From positions 202,130 to 266,129 of the forward strand of contig ML986617.1 of the NCBI GenBank assembly GCA_010094045.1: 64,000 nucleotides of DNA, in the 5' to 3' direction. The notes below the pieces were generated by a model that did not search any database, was not told where the DNA came from, and saw only the letters and a program-made list of their open reading frames with translations. A program made the position numbers and the translations under genes. Numbering within the stretch: the first letter of the stretch is position 1; the number at the start of each line of letters is the position of its first letter. The DNA is from Lojkania enalia. Lineage: Eukaryota; Ascomycota; Dothideomycetes; Pleosporales. Below are positions 20,871 to 35,867 of this stretch, piece after piece.

Positions 20871-20996
20871 TAGTACGGAACCTACTACTAACTAGCGGGC
20901 TTAGCAGCGATACTATATAGGGTAACTTAAGTACTAGAGAAGAAGAATAATAATATAATACTTCTTTAATCTATATCTTTATATTAAACTATATTA
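20871..20996 (+). repeat. 5' LTR of element C
   Basis: 126 bases, the same length as the 3' LTR at 35737-35862 and about 90% alike; most differences are transitions. It is directly followed by AGCTGGTAGC, in which TGG is a candidate start of the tRNA primer-binding site. Confidence 0.85.
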
Positions 20997-23900
20997 AGCT
21001 GGTAGCTAAGCTTTATTTGTTAACTAGAACGGTCTTTCTAAGCACCATTCTCTGCTCTAAATTTTAATATAATTCTACAATTATAGCGACGTTAAATCTA
21101 CTATTAAAAAGTATTAACTACATCCCTTTAGTAATTTTCTAATACGCAGGCATTCCCTATAGTAATTTAAGTAACAACTAAGATTCGATTATTTATCGTA
21201 AAGGGATACTACTACTATTAAGAATTCTATCGGTAGAGGCAGATATCTTCCTTTAGTCGGTTATATTTCTGCTATAATCAGCCCTCTACCAGCTAACTAT
21301 ATACTAGCGGAGTTATAATAAGGTTAAGCTCCCCCTATATTATATTATACTAACCTATAGAAATGGATTAAATATATAGTCCCGCCTTAACTAGTAAACT
21401 CTAATAATACTCTCTAAGCCTATCTACGCTAAATAGAAGTTACGCTAGTATATTATTAATAAATACTATACTAGTAGTTTTCCTACTAGTAAATATCCTC
21501 TCTAGAAATTAGAAGTTAGGAAAATACCCCTTTCTTCTAAGTAACAATTAATTACTATTATACTATATAATTGAAAACTTAGTACTCTAAGAATTCTAGC
21601 GAATCCCTGTATAATATAAAAATCTAAGTAGAGAGTTCTATTATATTACCTATAAATTAGTAATTTCTTATCTTACCTCTTCTATACTAAACTATTATTA
21701 ACCTAGTAGAAGAGGAATATATAGAATATACTCTTATAAAGGAGCCTGAAGGTAAAAGTCTACCTAAAGAAGAACCCTTTCCCCCTATACTATTATTAAG
21801 AATACTCTAGATAGTCTACTAACTAATAATATTTATATTTAAAGGACCCGCATATTAATAGATTATTTAACTATTAGAGTAGGAACGAATTAGAGTAGTT
21901 CTTAACCTATATAGCCCCTTTACCGCCCTTAAGAAAGTAGAAGCTATATTATACAGACGCTCTAGTAAGAAAGAAAGCCCTAAACTTAGCTATCTATTCT
22001 ACTAGAATATTAAAGTTAATAAATCTTCTACTACTAAAATAGTTTATAGTATTATTATAGAATTTATTATAAGGATCTAGTAATTAACCTATATATAAGC
22101 TTATTATAACTAGATAAATAAAGCCTTCTAACTCCTTTTTAACTTAAGTATACTAAGGCTCTAAAAGCGCTAGTTCCAACTATACTTATAGTTACTATTT
22201 AAATAACTACTAGTAGGTGTAGCTTTTAAATACTTATTAAAATTAATTTTAAAAAGCCGCCTAGTAAGCGAACTAAAATGTATCTTACAACCTTAACTAT
22301 CCTTTACTTACCCCTTTAATAGCTACTTATTACTAGTATTTAAGCGAATTGTAGCAGGCGAATTATAGTCTAGTACTATTTAAGATTCAACCTCTAATTC
22401 GCCTAGATAAAAGACTAGTAAAAGGAAGTATAAGTAAAACCTAAGGAAGGATAGGGAAATAGCTATATATACTACTATAGAACGAGATTTACTATTACTA
22501 GAAACTATAGATAAAGGTAGTAAGAGTAGTTAATAGCGTTCTTATAATCTAGTATTTATATTAGAACTCCGCGAAGCTTCTAGAAATACTAAAAGAATAA
22601 CTAGAGTATATTTTAAAAGCTACTAGTTTAAATATAGAGATAAATCTTTTAATATAAATATACCTAATACTTTTAGAGAATTAATCTATATACCGGTTCT
22701 AGCGCTAGCGCAACTAAGTATACTAGAGTAAGATAACTCTAAGAAGTAATAGAGGATTAAAAAATAGTAAAGAGCAGAAGTTTATATAGAAAAATAACCC
22801 GCGCCTACTCCCTTAAAGCCCTCTTAATACTACGTTTTAGGGTCTTCCTACTAGCGAAATCTAAGTAGTAGTAGTAGTAGAAACCTTAATATATTCCTAC
22901 TATAATAGTATAAGACTCTTAAGGACTATTTCTATAGTATTAGAGTAGTCCTATAAAGAAAGCTCTAATTTTCTATCTAGGTATTTATAATAGATACTTT
23001 AAATAATATTTAAGATAATATCTACTAGCTTCTCTTATAAGATATTCTAAATAATATCTAAGAGGACATTTGGGTATTATATTAATAGTAGCTATTCTTA
23101 CCTTATAAAGACTACTAAAATAAAAACTTATTATAGTAACCTAGTTCTAGTCTCCTTTTACCTACTAACCGTACTAGTAAACTATCTATATATTAGCTCC
23201 TAACTAGCTACTAGCTAAGATATTTATATATTATTAGAAATAAGGCCGCCTCCTATCGCGAATAGCTAGTACGCCTCCCCTATCTAAAAGACTCCTACTA
23301 CCTACTATAGAACGATTATTAAAATAAAAACCCCGCCTCTTATAGATATAGATATAAAGGTAATAATTAAAGATAAACTATATAGTCCGCTCCCGTATAT
23401 TATATAGCTATATACTAGGTACTACCTCCTCTAGCTAACAACGAGTATTATAGGCTGGAACTTATTAACTCTATTTAAAATAATAATAGACGTTTTCGCA
23501 ATGCTTATCTATAACCTACTAATAACTATTATACTCTACAACAGCTATCTATTATATATACCTATAATAGGACTTGAAAACTTTATAATAAGTTTTATAA
23601 TAAGCTTTAGCCCCCCTATTAAGAATCTTATAATAAACCCTATCTTCTATATTAGGAATATAGTTTAGAAGTTTCTGCTCGAAATAAACCCCTATATTAG
23701 TACTATAGACTAGAGCTTCTAGTTAAATATAAGCTATAATAGCGGGAAATTAATTCTAGACTTTAATTACCCTAAAAAGGAGATAAATTATATTACCTAT
23801 TAGAGCCGCTCTATAGAGAACTGTTAAGAGTACTAGTAGAAGTAGAATAGGAACAACTAGTACCCGCGGGTGAAAGGCGTCTCTCTACTACCCCTCTCTC

Positions 23901-24358
23901 GAGGCGAAGTATACTAGACTTCTATATTAGTAATAGATACTATACTACCTTCCTAATAGACGTAGAAATATAGTAAAAGCTAATATAGGTAAAATATATA
24001 GAAGGAGATGTAAAATTTAAACCTAATAATATTAATTATTTAAATTTAGAGTTATAGGGTATAAATATAAATAGTATTATTACACTTTAAGATAAAACCT
24101 ATTATAAGTACCTTTGCAATTTTATTAAATTTATAGAAGCTGCTATTATTACTTATTCTAACTACGTTATCTATACTAATTTTTAGAAGTATTTTAAAGG
24201 AAGTATATAAATATAGTATAACGCCTAGCTCCCTACTAGCGCTAAAAAATACCTCTATAGTAGATATAGTATTAATAATTAGAAAGTACTTCTAATAAAG
24301 TACTATAAGAAACTACTTTTAGAAGTATATAAGAACTTATAGAATAAAAGGTTCGGTA

Positions 24359-26230
24359 ATATATAGTATAAGCGAGCTAATCACCTAAGCGAGCTAATTA
24401 TAATACTAAGACTATACTAAAATCGCGACTACTTTTCGTAAAATATTATACTTTCTTATATTCTATCATACTATATAGTATAGTAGCCTATTCTTCTATA
24501 TCTATAGCATTATTTTTATACGTCTGTAAGTTATATCTAGCCTCGCTATACTGCCTGTAGCGCTTTTAAGTTAGCTAGTCTCTATTAACGCGCGCCTTCT
24601 TTCTACTCTTCTTTCTATTAGTACGAGTACTAAAATCTTTTAGAGTAGTTAATCGAGCGCCTTCTTTAATTGTTAGATTATCTTCCTTCTATATATACTT
24701 TCTTTTATGCGATCGACGTTATATAGCGGCCTTATTAACTATTTAAAGCTTAGTAACCTAAGCGCGCAATAGTACGTTTTTATATATTATATATATAGCA
24801 CCCTTTATAAACTATTTAAACGCTTCTACTATTAAAGTAGGTAAGTTATCTAGATGCTTTTAAACTCTTAATTAAACATATATAGATTAAGACCTAAATT
24901 TAATAGGATTACTTAGTATTTTTAACTTCTAAGGGGTATCTTTAACTATAGAGGGTATTAGTATATATAGTTAAACTTCGAGCTTTAATAGTACTATATC
25001 TAGGTTAAATAGAACTAGGCTAGTATTTTAAAAGCTACTTAGGATATTACTCTTTATAATTACTGCGTTAAAAGCTGCTTTAAAGTAGGATAAGAACTTA
25101 ATTTTTATAATGTAGTTAATATAACCGCGTATTAGCTACTCGACTTAGCGCCCGTACGCAGTCTTTAAAGGTAAGAAATAACCTATATCTAGTAGCTGCA
25201 GTAGATATAATAAATATAGAGGTATATAGAGAGTAATAATATTCTTTTCCTCGCAGAGCTGCTTGAATTTAAGCGAGTTATAGCTCTTATAGCCGTTAAG
25301 AATTAGCAATTAATATATACTAATAGTACAATCCTTTATATACGCGTTAAAGTGCTTTAACTACTTAATACTAATATTATTTATCGTCCAGCTATTATCA
25401 GTAACCTATATAACCCAGGTTAGTAGAATATTATCTTCTTTATACTATATAGAGAGGTAGTAGATACCTGTAAAGATAATAAAAGGTAGTATCGTCTATC
25501 CTATCGCGTTAATACCCTAGATAACTATAGTCTACTTATAATTACCTGGCTGGAGCTGCTTTAGTTAATTCCGTCTCTTAGAGCTAGTAATTACTACTCC
25601 TATTAATATTACGCCTATTATAAAGCCTAATTTATTAAAGTTATATATATCTTCGTTAATAATACTATACTTAGCCTTTATATTCTATATAAGGTAGAAC
25701 TAGCCTCCTATAACCTTAGAATCTTTATATTTAGCTCTTAAATAGTTATACTTTTAATTAAATTTAACCTTAAGCTTAGGTATATATTTAATAAAGTTCT
25801 CTACCTAGTTCTTTCTAACCTAGCTAGTAGAGCATGCAGCTAGTAGTAAATTAGCTATATCTTAAATAGTAGTAAGCCGCGGCGGAAATTCTCTTATATC
25901 TAGATCTAGTATATACTAAACAATTACCCACTCCTTAGTCTTACTAAGCTTTATTAAATTAGGCCGGCAATTGTATTATAGAGCTATTCCTCGCCTTTAT
26001 ATACTAAGTATACTTTAGGAGATATTATAGATTAATATAATACGACGCATAGTTAGTATCGCGTCTTATTAAAGAGCTTAAAGTATAAGCTGTATTCTAG
26101 CTTCTTTCTAAATTAATTCTGCAGTTGTTAGTTGTAGTATAATACTATAAAGTATAATTATCGCGATTTTAGTAGGGTTTTAGCATTATAATCAGCTCGC
26201 TTGGGTGATTAGCTTACTTATACTATATAT
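24359..26230 (-). mobile_element. F1: complete 1872-bp Fot1/pogo-like DNA transposon inserted in element C
   Basis: Terminal inverted repeats of about 60 bases (24359-24425 and 26160-26230) each contain two AGCGAGCTAAT-type subunits and end inward at AAAATCGCGA. The element is flanked by TA on both sides (24357-24358, 26231-26232). It matches F2 (46252-54965 without its insert) in opposite orientation. The transposase therefore lies on the minus strand with its N-terminus near 26100. RIP has added many stops. The terminal-repeat design resembles that of P1/P2, but the sequence differs. Confidence 0.88.
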
Positions 26231-26399
26231 TATACGCGAATTAATAGATAATAAATAGGTTATTATCTTTACAATAAATATAGTATAAAATTTAAAAGAT
26301 ACCGGCTATAATAAGCTAAATAATACCTAAAAATAGATTGCTATAATTTATAGTAAATTAGATTTAAGCTTTTAGCTTATTATTAATAATTCTATAGAA

Positions 26400-29300
26400 G
26401 ACCTAAATACGCGTTTAGATAAGTTTTTCTAAGTTCTTAAATAGTAGGAAAAGATCTAGTAGATTAAAGTTTAATTTAAAAAATAAGATAGATATAATAA
26501 TTTTTTAAATTACCGCCGTAATATATATAGTATATTAAATTAAACAACCGAATATATATAAGGGATTCGGAATTATTCTAATACCTAACCTATATATAGT
26601 AGCTCTACTTAATAAGGTTAAATTACTAGTAAAAACCTCTATTAAATTAATTACTACTAAACTTAACTTAACTAAATATAGTTTACTATAAGAGGAAACT
26701 AAGTATTAGTAAACTAGAGACTAGATAATATACGCCTATAAGGTTTCTAGGCGACTTTCTTAGACTAGTAAAGAAATACTATACTATATATAAGTAACTT
26801 AAACAACTATAGTAGAAATACTAGAAATAGTAGCTACTAGTAAAAAGGCTAATTTAATAAACTATAAGGAGTATACTTAATTAGTACTAAAGACGTTAAT
26901 AATAATAATAAGTATCTATAGGAAGATTTACCCCGAGAAGCTTTACTACTTAAGAATATATCTAGCGGAGATACTAGAACCGTATCTTACGACGATATAG
27001 AAGAAATCGACTTTTCTATACTAGTCTATAATAATAATAGATCTATTCTATATATCTTCGCGGGCTTTACTATAGTAAAGCTATTATTTATTAGCCTTAC
27101 TATAAGAGATAGTAATCTATTTCTACTACTAAAATAATACTACGTATATAGAAATACTTTCTTATTAAATAGCTAGCTATATAAATATCTAAGAGCTGTA
27201 AGATACAGTATTATAAATACTATACTTTCTAGTAATACTAGTAATAGAACTACAGTATTTAACGGAACTATTAGTACTAGAACTAGTAACCTCTATACCT
27301 AATCTAGTAGGGTACGCTCCTTTCTAAAAAACTAATAGGTATTATATAGAGTAAGTCCTAGGTCGCTCTAGACTCTATCTGAGCTACTATAGAACTAGCT
27401 ATTACCCCTTATTATTTTAACAATTATATTAAAGCTAGTAAATATAATAATATTACTAATAGTAAGCGCCGCTCTAATTATAATATTATAGTATTAACTA
27501 ATACCTCTAAATACAACCTAGAGACTAGATAGAAATACTAGTAATACGCCTATATATAAGCTAAATTTACACCTAATAGGGAATTAGCAACTATTATACC
27601 TAATACTAGAGCTATAGTTATACTAGTTAACTGTTTATTTCTAATAAAATATATTCTTTATACGAAAGTATATCTTTTAAAAGGTAATCTATTTAAACTA
27701 AAGAGTTTAGGTAATAATTTATACGACTCTTCCGCGTATACTATATTTTCTATCTACTTTCCTACTATAACTATAAATAGAAAATTAATTTTAGTATAGA
27801 TATATATTGAATTATATATTATAAATAATTTAGAGTTGGGTATACTATTTAGTATAGATATTATCGGGCCTGAAAGCTTTATTATCGACCTTAATAGATA
27901 CTATATAACGATATACTATTACTAGAGCGTTATAATACCTATAATAGTAACTCTAAAGTTGCCCCTAATACGTCTAATAATACTGGTAGTAGTAGAAGAT
28001 GTTCTTATCCCTACTAGAGCTGCTTAATACGTGAGATTCCAACCTAAAGCTCTACTACTAGTAGAGGTAGACTTTAAATTTTATAGGTAGTATAACTATA
28101 TATTAGAAGCTAGATTTTATAATACTATTCTTAATAATAAAACAAAATATATTTTATATAGAAATAATACTACCTAACTAGTCTATATTTAGTAATAGAT
28201 TTAACTCGGATATATTTCCCTACTATATTTTAAAGGATATACGAGAACCGACTCTTATATTACTTTATAAGTTACTATTAGTAATCTACTTAAAGTATCC
28301 GAAATACTCTTACCTAATAGAGTTAATATATATAGTATAAAAAGCTCTAATAATATTAAATATCTAGTACCGATTATAGAAGACTTCTTAAATCTCTTTA
28401 CTAACTATAGTACTACTATTAATATTCCGAGCGAATTATATATATATATTCTCTTAATTCTAGACTAGAAAAATATAAAACTAAATATTAAACCCTACCC
28501 TCTTATACCTAATAAATAGAGGCTTATTAATAAACTCTTTAATAAACTTTACTAAGAAGGAAAGATGTCTTAAACGAACCGAGATATATATTTTAGATGC
28601 CCGGTCTTCGTAGCTTAGAAGATAATTACTAATAAGGATAGTAATATCTTATATAAAGGCCGACCTATAGTTAATCTATAGACCCTAAATAATACTATAG
28701 TTAAAGATTTCTACCTGCTAAGGAAGTAATTAGATATTATTTAAGTAGTATAGAGTACTACTTATATCTCTATTATCGATAGAGTGAGTTTTTTCTACTA
28801 GTAGCTTATTATAAAATAAGATCGATATAAACTTATAATAAATAGTTACTATAGATAAGAATTCTTACACGTTATAATTATAGGTTATATTAATAGTATT
28901 TAGTATATATAAAAATAAATAGAAAATATTATATAAAACTTTCTATTTATCTAAGTTTATATAGATAATTTTATTATCTTCTTAAACAGCCTTAAGAAAT
29001 ATAAATACTATTTGCGGAAACTCTTCGAACAGCTTAACTATCTACGCTTCTTACTATTAGCTAAAAAGTACTACCTTAGTTACCTAAGCGCTATCCTTTT
29101 TAGATAGAAAGTTGATGTATTTAAACTTTCTATAACCGATAAACGTCTAGTAGTACTATATAATCTAGAATTCCTAAAGACTGCTACTATACTAGAAATA
29201 TATATTAGTACTATAAACTTCCTCTATAATAAAACTACCTATTATATTTAGCTTAACAGTCCGCTTCAGGATTTAAAAACTAAGCTACTAAAGAAAGCTT

Positions 29301-31700
29301 CTTCTAGAAAGTTTAAGTATAAAAGTTTAGAAAATTTATATTAATTACTAAAGACCTTGTACTAAAAGTAGCTTTTAATACGATATAAGAGTAGTTTCGG
29401 GAAAATACTATTCTATACTATATCAACCCCTATTAGCTAATTTATAGTAATATCAACGCCTCTAAAGAATAGGGAATAGTAGATTTCTTATACTATATTA
29501 TTAATAACCCTAAACTAATAATAGAGGATATTCTTACTCCTAAAGGATTTAAGAATATAGAAAATAGTTCTATTATATAGCTAAAAAGAGTTAAAGATTT
29601 TTCTTAAGAATCTATCTAACCTATTCTTTTTCTCTTTAAATATTTATCGCTAGCTAAGAATAACTATTAGCTTATAGAACTTAAAATGTCTACTATAGTA
29701 TAGTTTGTTAAGAAAACTAGGTACTTAATAGCTAACGTGCTAAAGTATTATATTTTTATAGACTATTCTACTATTATAGCTATAATATATTAAAAGTTCC
29801 TTATATTATTATCAGCGGACTAGTTAAACTTACATCTTATCTACTATACCTAATATCTATAATAGTTTCTAAACCTTATTATAAGATACTAACTAGGATA
29901 TATATATTAGGTATCTAATATACTTTTACGCCTTAGCAGTATAATAAATCTAAGAGATATTAGTATAGATATACTAGAAGACCTTAAATACGCTTATAGT
30001 ATAACTATACAATAGAATAAAGACAAGTTATACCCCCTATATATTTCTATAACGCGAAGCTCCTATTAAGTAGGTACTTAATATTCCAACTATACTTACT
30101 GCTTTAACGCCTCTCTTATTAGTATAACTAATAACTTTAAAAGCCGCTTAAAATAAGCTTATAATAAAGACACTTATTAGAGAAAAGTTAAGCTTGTTAT
30201 TCGCGGTAAAAGGGACAATAAAAAAGAACTAGATAGACTGTTTAAAGGCTTAAACTTTATCGAAAAAGACGGACTAATTTTCTACTATAATAAATTTGAT
30301 AGTATAGAATAATTGTATATTCTAAAGGTTATAGTAAATAAAATATTCTAATCCGCGTATAATTAACAGTTTTACTAAAGCTTCTATAGAACCTATAAAT
30401 ATATAAGGAATATAGTCTTTATTTAAAAGCTTATAAAGCTTCTTAAAATATATATCTAATTCTACTCTAATTATCTATAGAATTATACTAAGCAGTATTA
30501 ACTATATAGTAGCTTATAACTAATACCTAATCTTAGAGCCTCCTTTCTTATTATTATAATTAATATTATTACTAGACTCCCTGCTAGTAAATATAGTTTT
30601 AATACTCTACTAATAGCTACTTGTAAAGAAATAAAAATAGTACTTTTTATATTAGAGATAATAGACTATTTAGCTACTAATTAGGGATCTACCCTTATTA
30701 AAGCTCTTATCAACTACAGATAGAGCTTACTAAAAGGTATTATCTTTAATAGAAACCTATAATTCTTAAATAAGTTATAGAAGTATATATTTAAAAGCGT
30801 CGGTATATTATACTTAATATCTACTACCTAGTACCCTTAAACCGATAGTTAGTTTAAAAGAACTAACTAAACTGCTGAAATCGCGCTTTAATATTTCTAT
30901 ACTATAAATTCTAATATAGACTAGATAGAGGTACTACTATTTATAAAATTTATAATAAATATATCCTCTAATATATTAATAGGGGTTACGCTATAATAAT
31001 AACTTTAAGGCTTTAGCTCTTGTAACCTACTAGAAGTACTTAGTAAAATTCTATACACCGATTATACTACTCTATACTAGTAGTATTAAGATATAGTATA
31101 TAAGGCTTTCGCCTTTATAAATATAAATATAAAATACGCCTATAATCTTAAATATAAGCCCTTTAAGCTTAAGGTTAGAGACTAGACTATACTAAAGTTC
31201 TACTATAGATATTATATCTATAGTTACTTAAATTAAAAACTAAACGCTTAGCGTTCTATACTATTAAAAATTATTAATAAGGTTGGTAAAAATACTTACT
31301 AATTTAAGCTTCCGGAAATCCTAAAGATTTATCTAGTTATATCTATATTATAACTAGAATCTATCTTAAAAAGTGTAGACCCTTTTAGGTATACTATTAA
31401 ACTCTAATAAGCTCTAGTTAAGGTTATAAACGAAGAGGTACTATTTTATAAAATAGAACAACTCTTAATATAAAGACTCGATAAGTATAATAGTAGACTA
31501 AGATATCTAGTACGCTAGAAAGGTTAGGGAAGTATATATAACATCTAGTATAATATAAATAACCTTAGAAAGGCTAAGAAACTTATTATAGCTTATAATC
31601 GCGATTATTCTAAAACTCTAGATAAGGCTTAGATCTATAAGAACCTTTAAAAAAAGAATAAATCAGTATATATAAGTATAAGAATAAGAAGATCTACTAG
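26400..31700 (+). pseudogene. RIP-inactivated pol (RT, RNase H, integrase) of element C
   Basis: Reading through stops gives the RT block RPIVNL...TLNNTIVKDFY...LDII, then YISIIDRVSFFYQ, INSI for the INSP motif, VYIDNFIIF in place of the catalytic YxDD loop, and LRKLFEQLNYLRFLL. Later come the integrase core with a decayed HPQTDGQxERTNQ and the following EIAL. The order RT-RNaseH-IN places the element in Gypsy/Ty3, not Copia. Start and end are approximate; the gag part upstream is interrupted by F1. Confidence 0.72.
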
Positions 31701-33899
31701 AATTTAAACTAGTAGTAGATACTTAAATATAAGACCCGAAAGATTATTTTCTATACTACCTCTAACAGCTTAATAGCTAGAAAAGGCGTCTTTAAACTAA
31801 TAACTACTAATAGATAAACTTTTAAGCGAAATATCTAGTAAAATTAGGTATTTAAGACTACACCGCCTAGTATAGATAGAAATACCTATAAGATAGTAAT
31901 ATCTTTTCTATTAACCTATTTATTTAGAGCTCTTCGGCGTTATAGGCGTAATTATTAGTAAGCACCTTTACTATAATAACTTAAATAGTAAAAGGCGTAA
32001 AGCGTATACCCTTTTTTTAGCTAGTACTTTTATCGCCTTTACCTACTAATATTATCTACCACCTTTACCTACCTCTATTGCTATAAATAGATAAATAGCC
32101 TCTCTCTATCTAAAAATTAACCTTTACTTTTAACTACCTTTAAGCTAAACGTTAAGATTCTATATTATTCTAAGCTATATAACTAGGGTTATTATAATTA
32201 TATAACTCTTCTAATAGTATCTTCTATAATAAATAAGACTACTTAAGTAGAAAATATAACTAGTCCCTAAATTAACTAAGATATTTCTATACCCGCTAAT
32301 AAGAATAAAACTACTATATTTAAACTAGTAACTAAAAGTTACCTAGGTAATAATATAGATAGTAAGAGAACTATTCTAAAAACGCAAGTTATACTTAACT
32401 AGCCTAAATTACTTCTAGTACTAGATATTCTAGAAGTATACTTATATACTATCCCTATAATAGTTGGTAAGATAGGATAGGCTAGGCTTAATAAAGATAC
32501 TATTAAAGAAGAATAGATTACGCGATATAAGAAGTATAATACTCTAGTAGAGGCTTATAGAGAACTAAAGAAACATGCTATCTAATATAATATTATTAGT
32601 AGGATAGCGATAGAAAAATTATTAAACCTATCTACCGAAAATAATATACTTAAAGTAAAAGACTATACTTCTTTAAATAAGAATATAATAGTAGTTATAT
32701 TAGATATAGTTAGTTTTATACTAGCAGTGTCGGTATAAGTAGTTTAAGTAGAAGAGCAAGAGTTTAAGCTTCTAAATATTAGTCTTATATAGCAATTAAA
32801 AGATAAGGACTTAGTCTCTATATTTACTACCCAGAATTATAATATAAATTAAGTATTATACCTAATTTAAAATTTTCTAAATAAAGTTTAGTCTTTAGTT
32901 CTTAAACTTTCTACTAAAGTAACTAAAGTATAGTAATAAAAATCTATCTTTAATATCTCCGATGACTATATATATTAGGCTAAGGCTATACTAAGAGAAC
33001 TCTAGCTAGCTAACGTTTTAACAGCATATAAGAAATATATAGAACTACTAAAAAATCGTAAAAATATAGTAGAAATTATTAATCTTAGAGAATTCTCTAG
33101 TATTATTTTAAGGCTCCCTACAGCCCTAACAATTCTAAAATACACCGCTGCTATACCTATAGATTCTTCTATAGTAGAATTATCACGAAATCTACTTTCT
33201 ACTAAAACTAAGATTCCTGCTAAAATTTCTTCCGTAGTATAAAATTATCTAAAAATAAGGATAATATAGAACTTTACTAATCCTAAAAAATTTAAGAAAC
33301 GATCGTATAATACTATAAAGATATATAGTAACGCCTACTAATATACTAGTAGTAAATTTAGAAAATATATCGTTCTATATAGGAACACTATAATAAATAA
33401 AAAATGGAAAAGCTAGATATTGTTTCTAGTATTTACTTATATATTACCGCTTATTATATAACTTAATATACCCTTAAACTATAATAGTAACCTCCTTAAA
33501 AAATATAGAATGTTATATAGTACTAGATAAATAGTCTACGCCTTAATAGACGTTAATTAGTATTCTAAGTATAAGAAAAATAACTAGTCTAAACCCCTTA
33601 AATATTTCTATCCCTAGGAGACTATTATTTATACCCTTTATACTAGCTAGATAGTTAATTAAGATAGAAATATTTGCAACCTATAAGGTATTACTATTAA
33701 CTATTTAAGCGAAGATTAGAAATTTAATAATATTAATAGTATCGTGCTTAAGGGATTCTAATAGTAGAAAGGAAAATGCTGGTAGAAACTATTACTATTT
33801 TAAACTATAGAAGAAGTATAGAAAGACCTTAAGTTATTTATAAAGAAGAAAGGGTCCGCCGTACTTTTATTTAGCGATATTCTAGTTAACTCTATATAA

Positions 33900-35690
33900 C
33901 TAGTAGCTAATTTAGATAGCTGCAAAGATAATAAAATAATCTCCTACAATCTAGCAATATCAGCTTTACTCTTACTACTAGATAAGAATATACTAATAAA
34001 GCTAAATACTTAAAAACCAATTTACTAGAATTATAGGTTAAGTAAGTATGCTAAGCCCTTAATATAAAAAGGAAAAGATATCCTCGCAGCATTCTATTAT
34101 AAACGTTTCCTTTTATATTTCCCCTCTATTACAATAAAATATAAGAAATTAAAAGGAGCTATAAAATATATTATTAACTTAGTCGTCTATATATAAAAGG
34201 ATAGGTATCTAGTAGGCTTTAATATTAAAACTAATTACTTATTACCCTTAGATATTACTAACTATTATAAAGGAGTTCTACTTAACAGTCTTTTCCGCGA
34301 CCTAGGTAAATAGAACTTTAAAGTCTCCTAATCTATTAACTGCGTATTTCTAGTAAAACTTACTACTATAAATAAAAATTATAATCTAAATAAATTCGAT
34401 ATTAATACACCTAATAGTATTTTCGTAGTAGATATCCTAATATAAGAGTTTAGAGAAATCCTGTTAGTAGACTTCTACTATAATATAATTAAAGACCCAG
34501 CTACTACTACTTACCTAACCTTTATTAGTACGGATATTACTAATATTAGGCGATACGCTAACCTAAGTATAGCCGTAGTAGAGATTACCTACTAATAATT
34601 CCTTACTTTTACTAACTATAAGCTATAAGTTTGTCTTTAGTTTAAATATAACCTAGAACTATTCTATAGTACTATTTAAAAAGTACTAGTACTAATATCT
34701 AGCGATAAAGTTTTAGTATGAAAAGACGACATATATAATATATAGGATACCGCCTATAACCTCCCTCTTAGCATCCTATAAGAGATAAAAGAAGGCCGTA
34801 CTATTCTAAATATTGAAAATTTTAATAAATTTACGCTCTTTACAATTAACCTAATAGCCCTCTATACTAAATATCTTAGTTTGTTTAAGCTCTAGCTTAG
34901 AGAAATAAGTCTGAAAATAGAAGTTATTAGAATCTTACTTAGACTTCGCTCCTACAAGGACGCTAAATAATACTATATTATATAGTAGTTAGAATAGGTA
35001 TAATAAGACTTATAGATATACTACTAGAAGAATCTAACTAAAGAAATAGTATTTACTATTAATACCGTTCTTACTTTTAGAATATAGAGCTATCTATAAA
35101 ATTTTAAGCTCTAGAAATATTAACTTAACCTATAGGACCTTTAAGAAGTAGGAAATATAAATAATTAGACTATTAATAATAGGAAATTTATCCCGCCTAT
35201 ATTAAGTAGAATAGCATATCTCTGCGCTATTCTTCTAATAAGACTAGTTAATAATATAAATGCTGTAGACCTAAATACTATTATTATTATAAATATCTTA
35301 ATTAATAATATACGTCTTACTTAGCGTAAATTTTAGATCTTAAATTACTAGAATATTAGCTCTAGTACGCCTCCTTATAACTAGATTTATTACAATAACA
35401 TACGTGAAATTTAGAACTTTTTTAATACTAGTAGTATATCTAGTAATAATAGTTAACCCGCTCCTATATATAATTATACCTTACGAAAAAGGAAGCCTAT
35501 TATAATGTTAAACAAGTTAGTAAAGAAAATAAAAAAGGTGGAAAGCGGGTAATAGACGGGGGAAGAACCTATTAAACTATTATCTAAAGGCTTAGACTTA
35601 GATAAAGATATAAATTCCGATGAAGATAAGTCTAATAGTAGTATAGATGAGTTTAAAGAGCTCTATAATAGTTCTTACTAAACTTTCTAC
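33900..35690 (+). pseudogene. Unrecognised long frame downstream of integrase in element C
   Basis: From about 34380 to 35690 the plus strand reads as one protein-like frame broken only by RIP-type stops. Pieces are NSIFVVDILI, EFREILLVDFYYNIIKDPA, YLTFISTDITNIRRYANLS, ILNIENFNKFTLFTINLIA and LREISLKIEVIRILLRL. A basic/glutamine stretch and a strongly acidic end (LDLDKDINSDEDKSNSSIDE) close it. It is not RT, RNase H, integrase or chromodomain. I do not recognise the family, and no transmembrane helix typical of envelope-like proteins is evident. The left boundary is uncertain; coding may begin earlier, near 32000. Confidence 0.5.
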
Positions 35691-35736
35691 TACTACTACT
35701 AATGAAACTAGACGAGAAAGGGAGGGCTGGTAGAAA

Positions 35737-35862
35737 TAGTATGGAACCTACCGCTAACTAGCGGGCTTGGCAGCGATACTATATAGGGTAGCTTAAGTAC
35801 TAGAGAAGAAGAACAACAATATAATACTTCTTTAATCCATATCTTCGTGCTGAACTATATTA
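35737..35862 (+). repeat. 3' LTR of element C
   Basis: 126 bases, partner of 20871-20996, preceded by a purine tract and followed by the target duplication GTAAA at 35863-35867. Confidence 0.85.
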
Positions 35863-35867
35863 GTAAA

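Larger units (their letters stand above)
20871..35862 (+). mobile_element. C: very large Gypsy-type LTR retrotransposon with 126-base LTRs
   Basis: Two 126-base direct repeats, 20871-20996 and 35737-35862, are flanked by the same 5-base target duplication GTAAA (20866-20870 and 35863-35867); joining the flanks restores the B1 sequence known from B2. The inner part, without the DNA transposon F1 (24359-26230), is about 13 kb. A long gag-like region precedes F1. Pol follows on the plus strand: RT around 28500-29100 with RPIVNL and, near 28960, YIDNF in place of the YxDD site; RNase H; then integrase with a decayed HPQTDGQ around 30835-30860. After about 31700 comes another 4 kb of unrecognised sequence. 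All frames are full of RIP stops. A purine-rich tract (35712-35736) precedes the 3' LTR. The element is dead. Confidence 0.82.
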
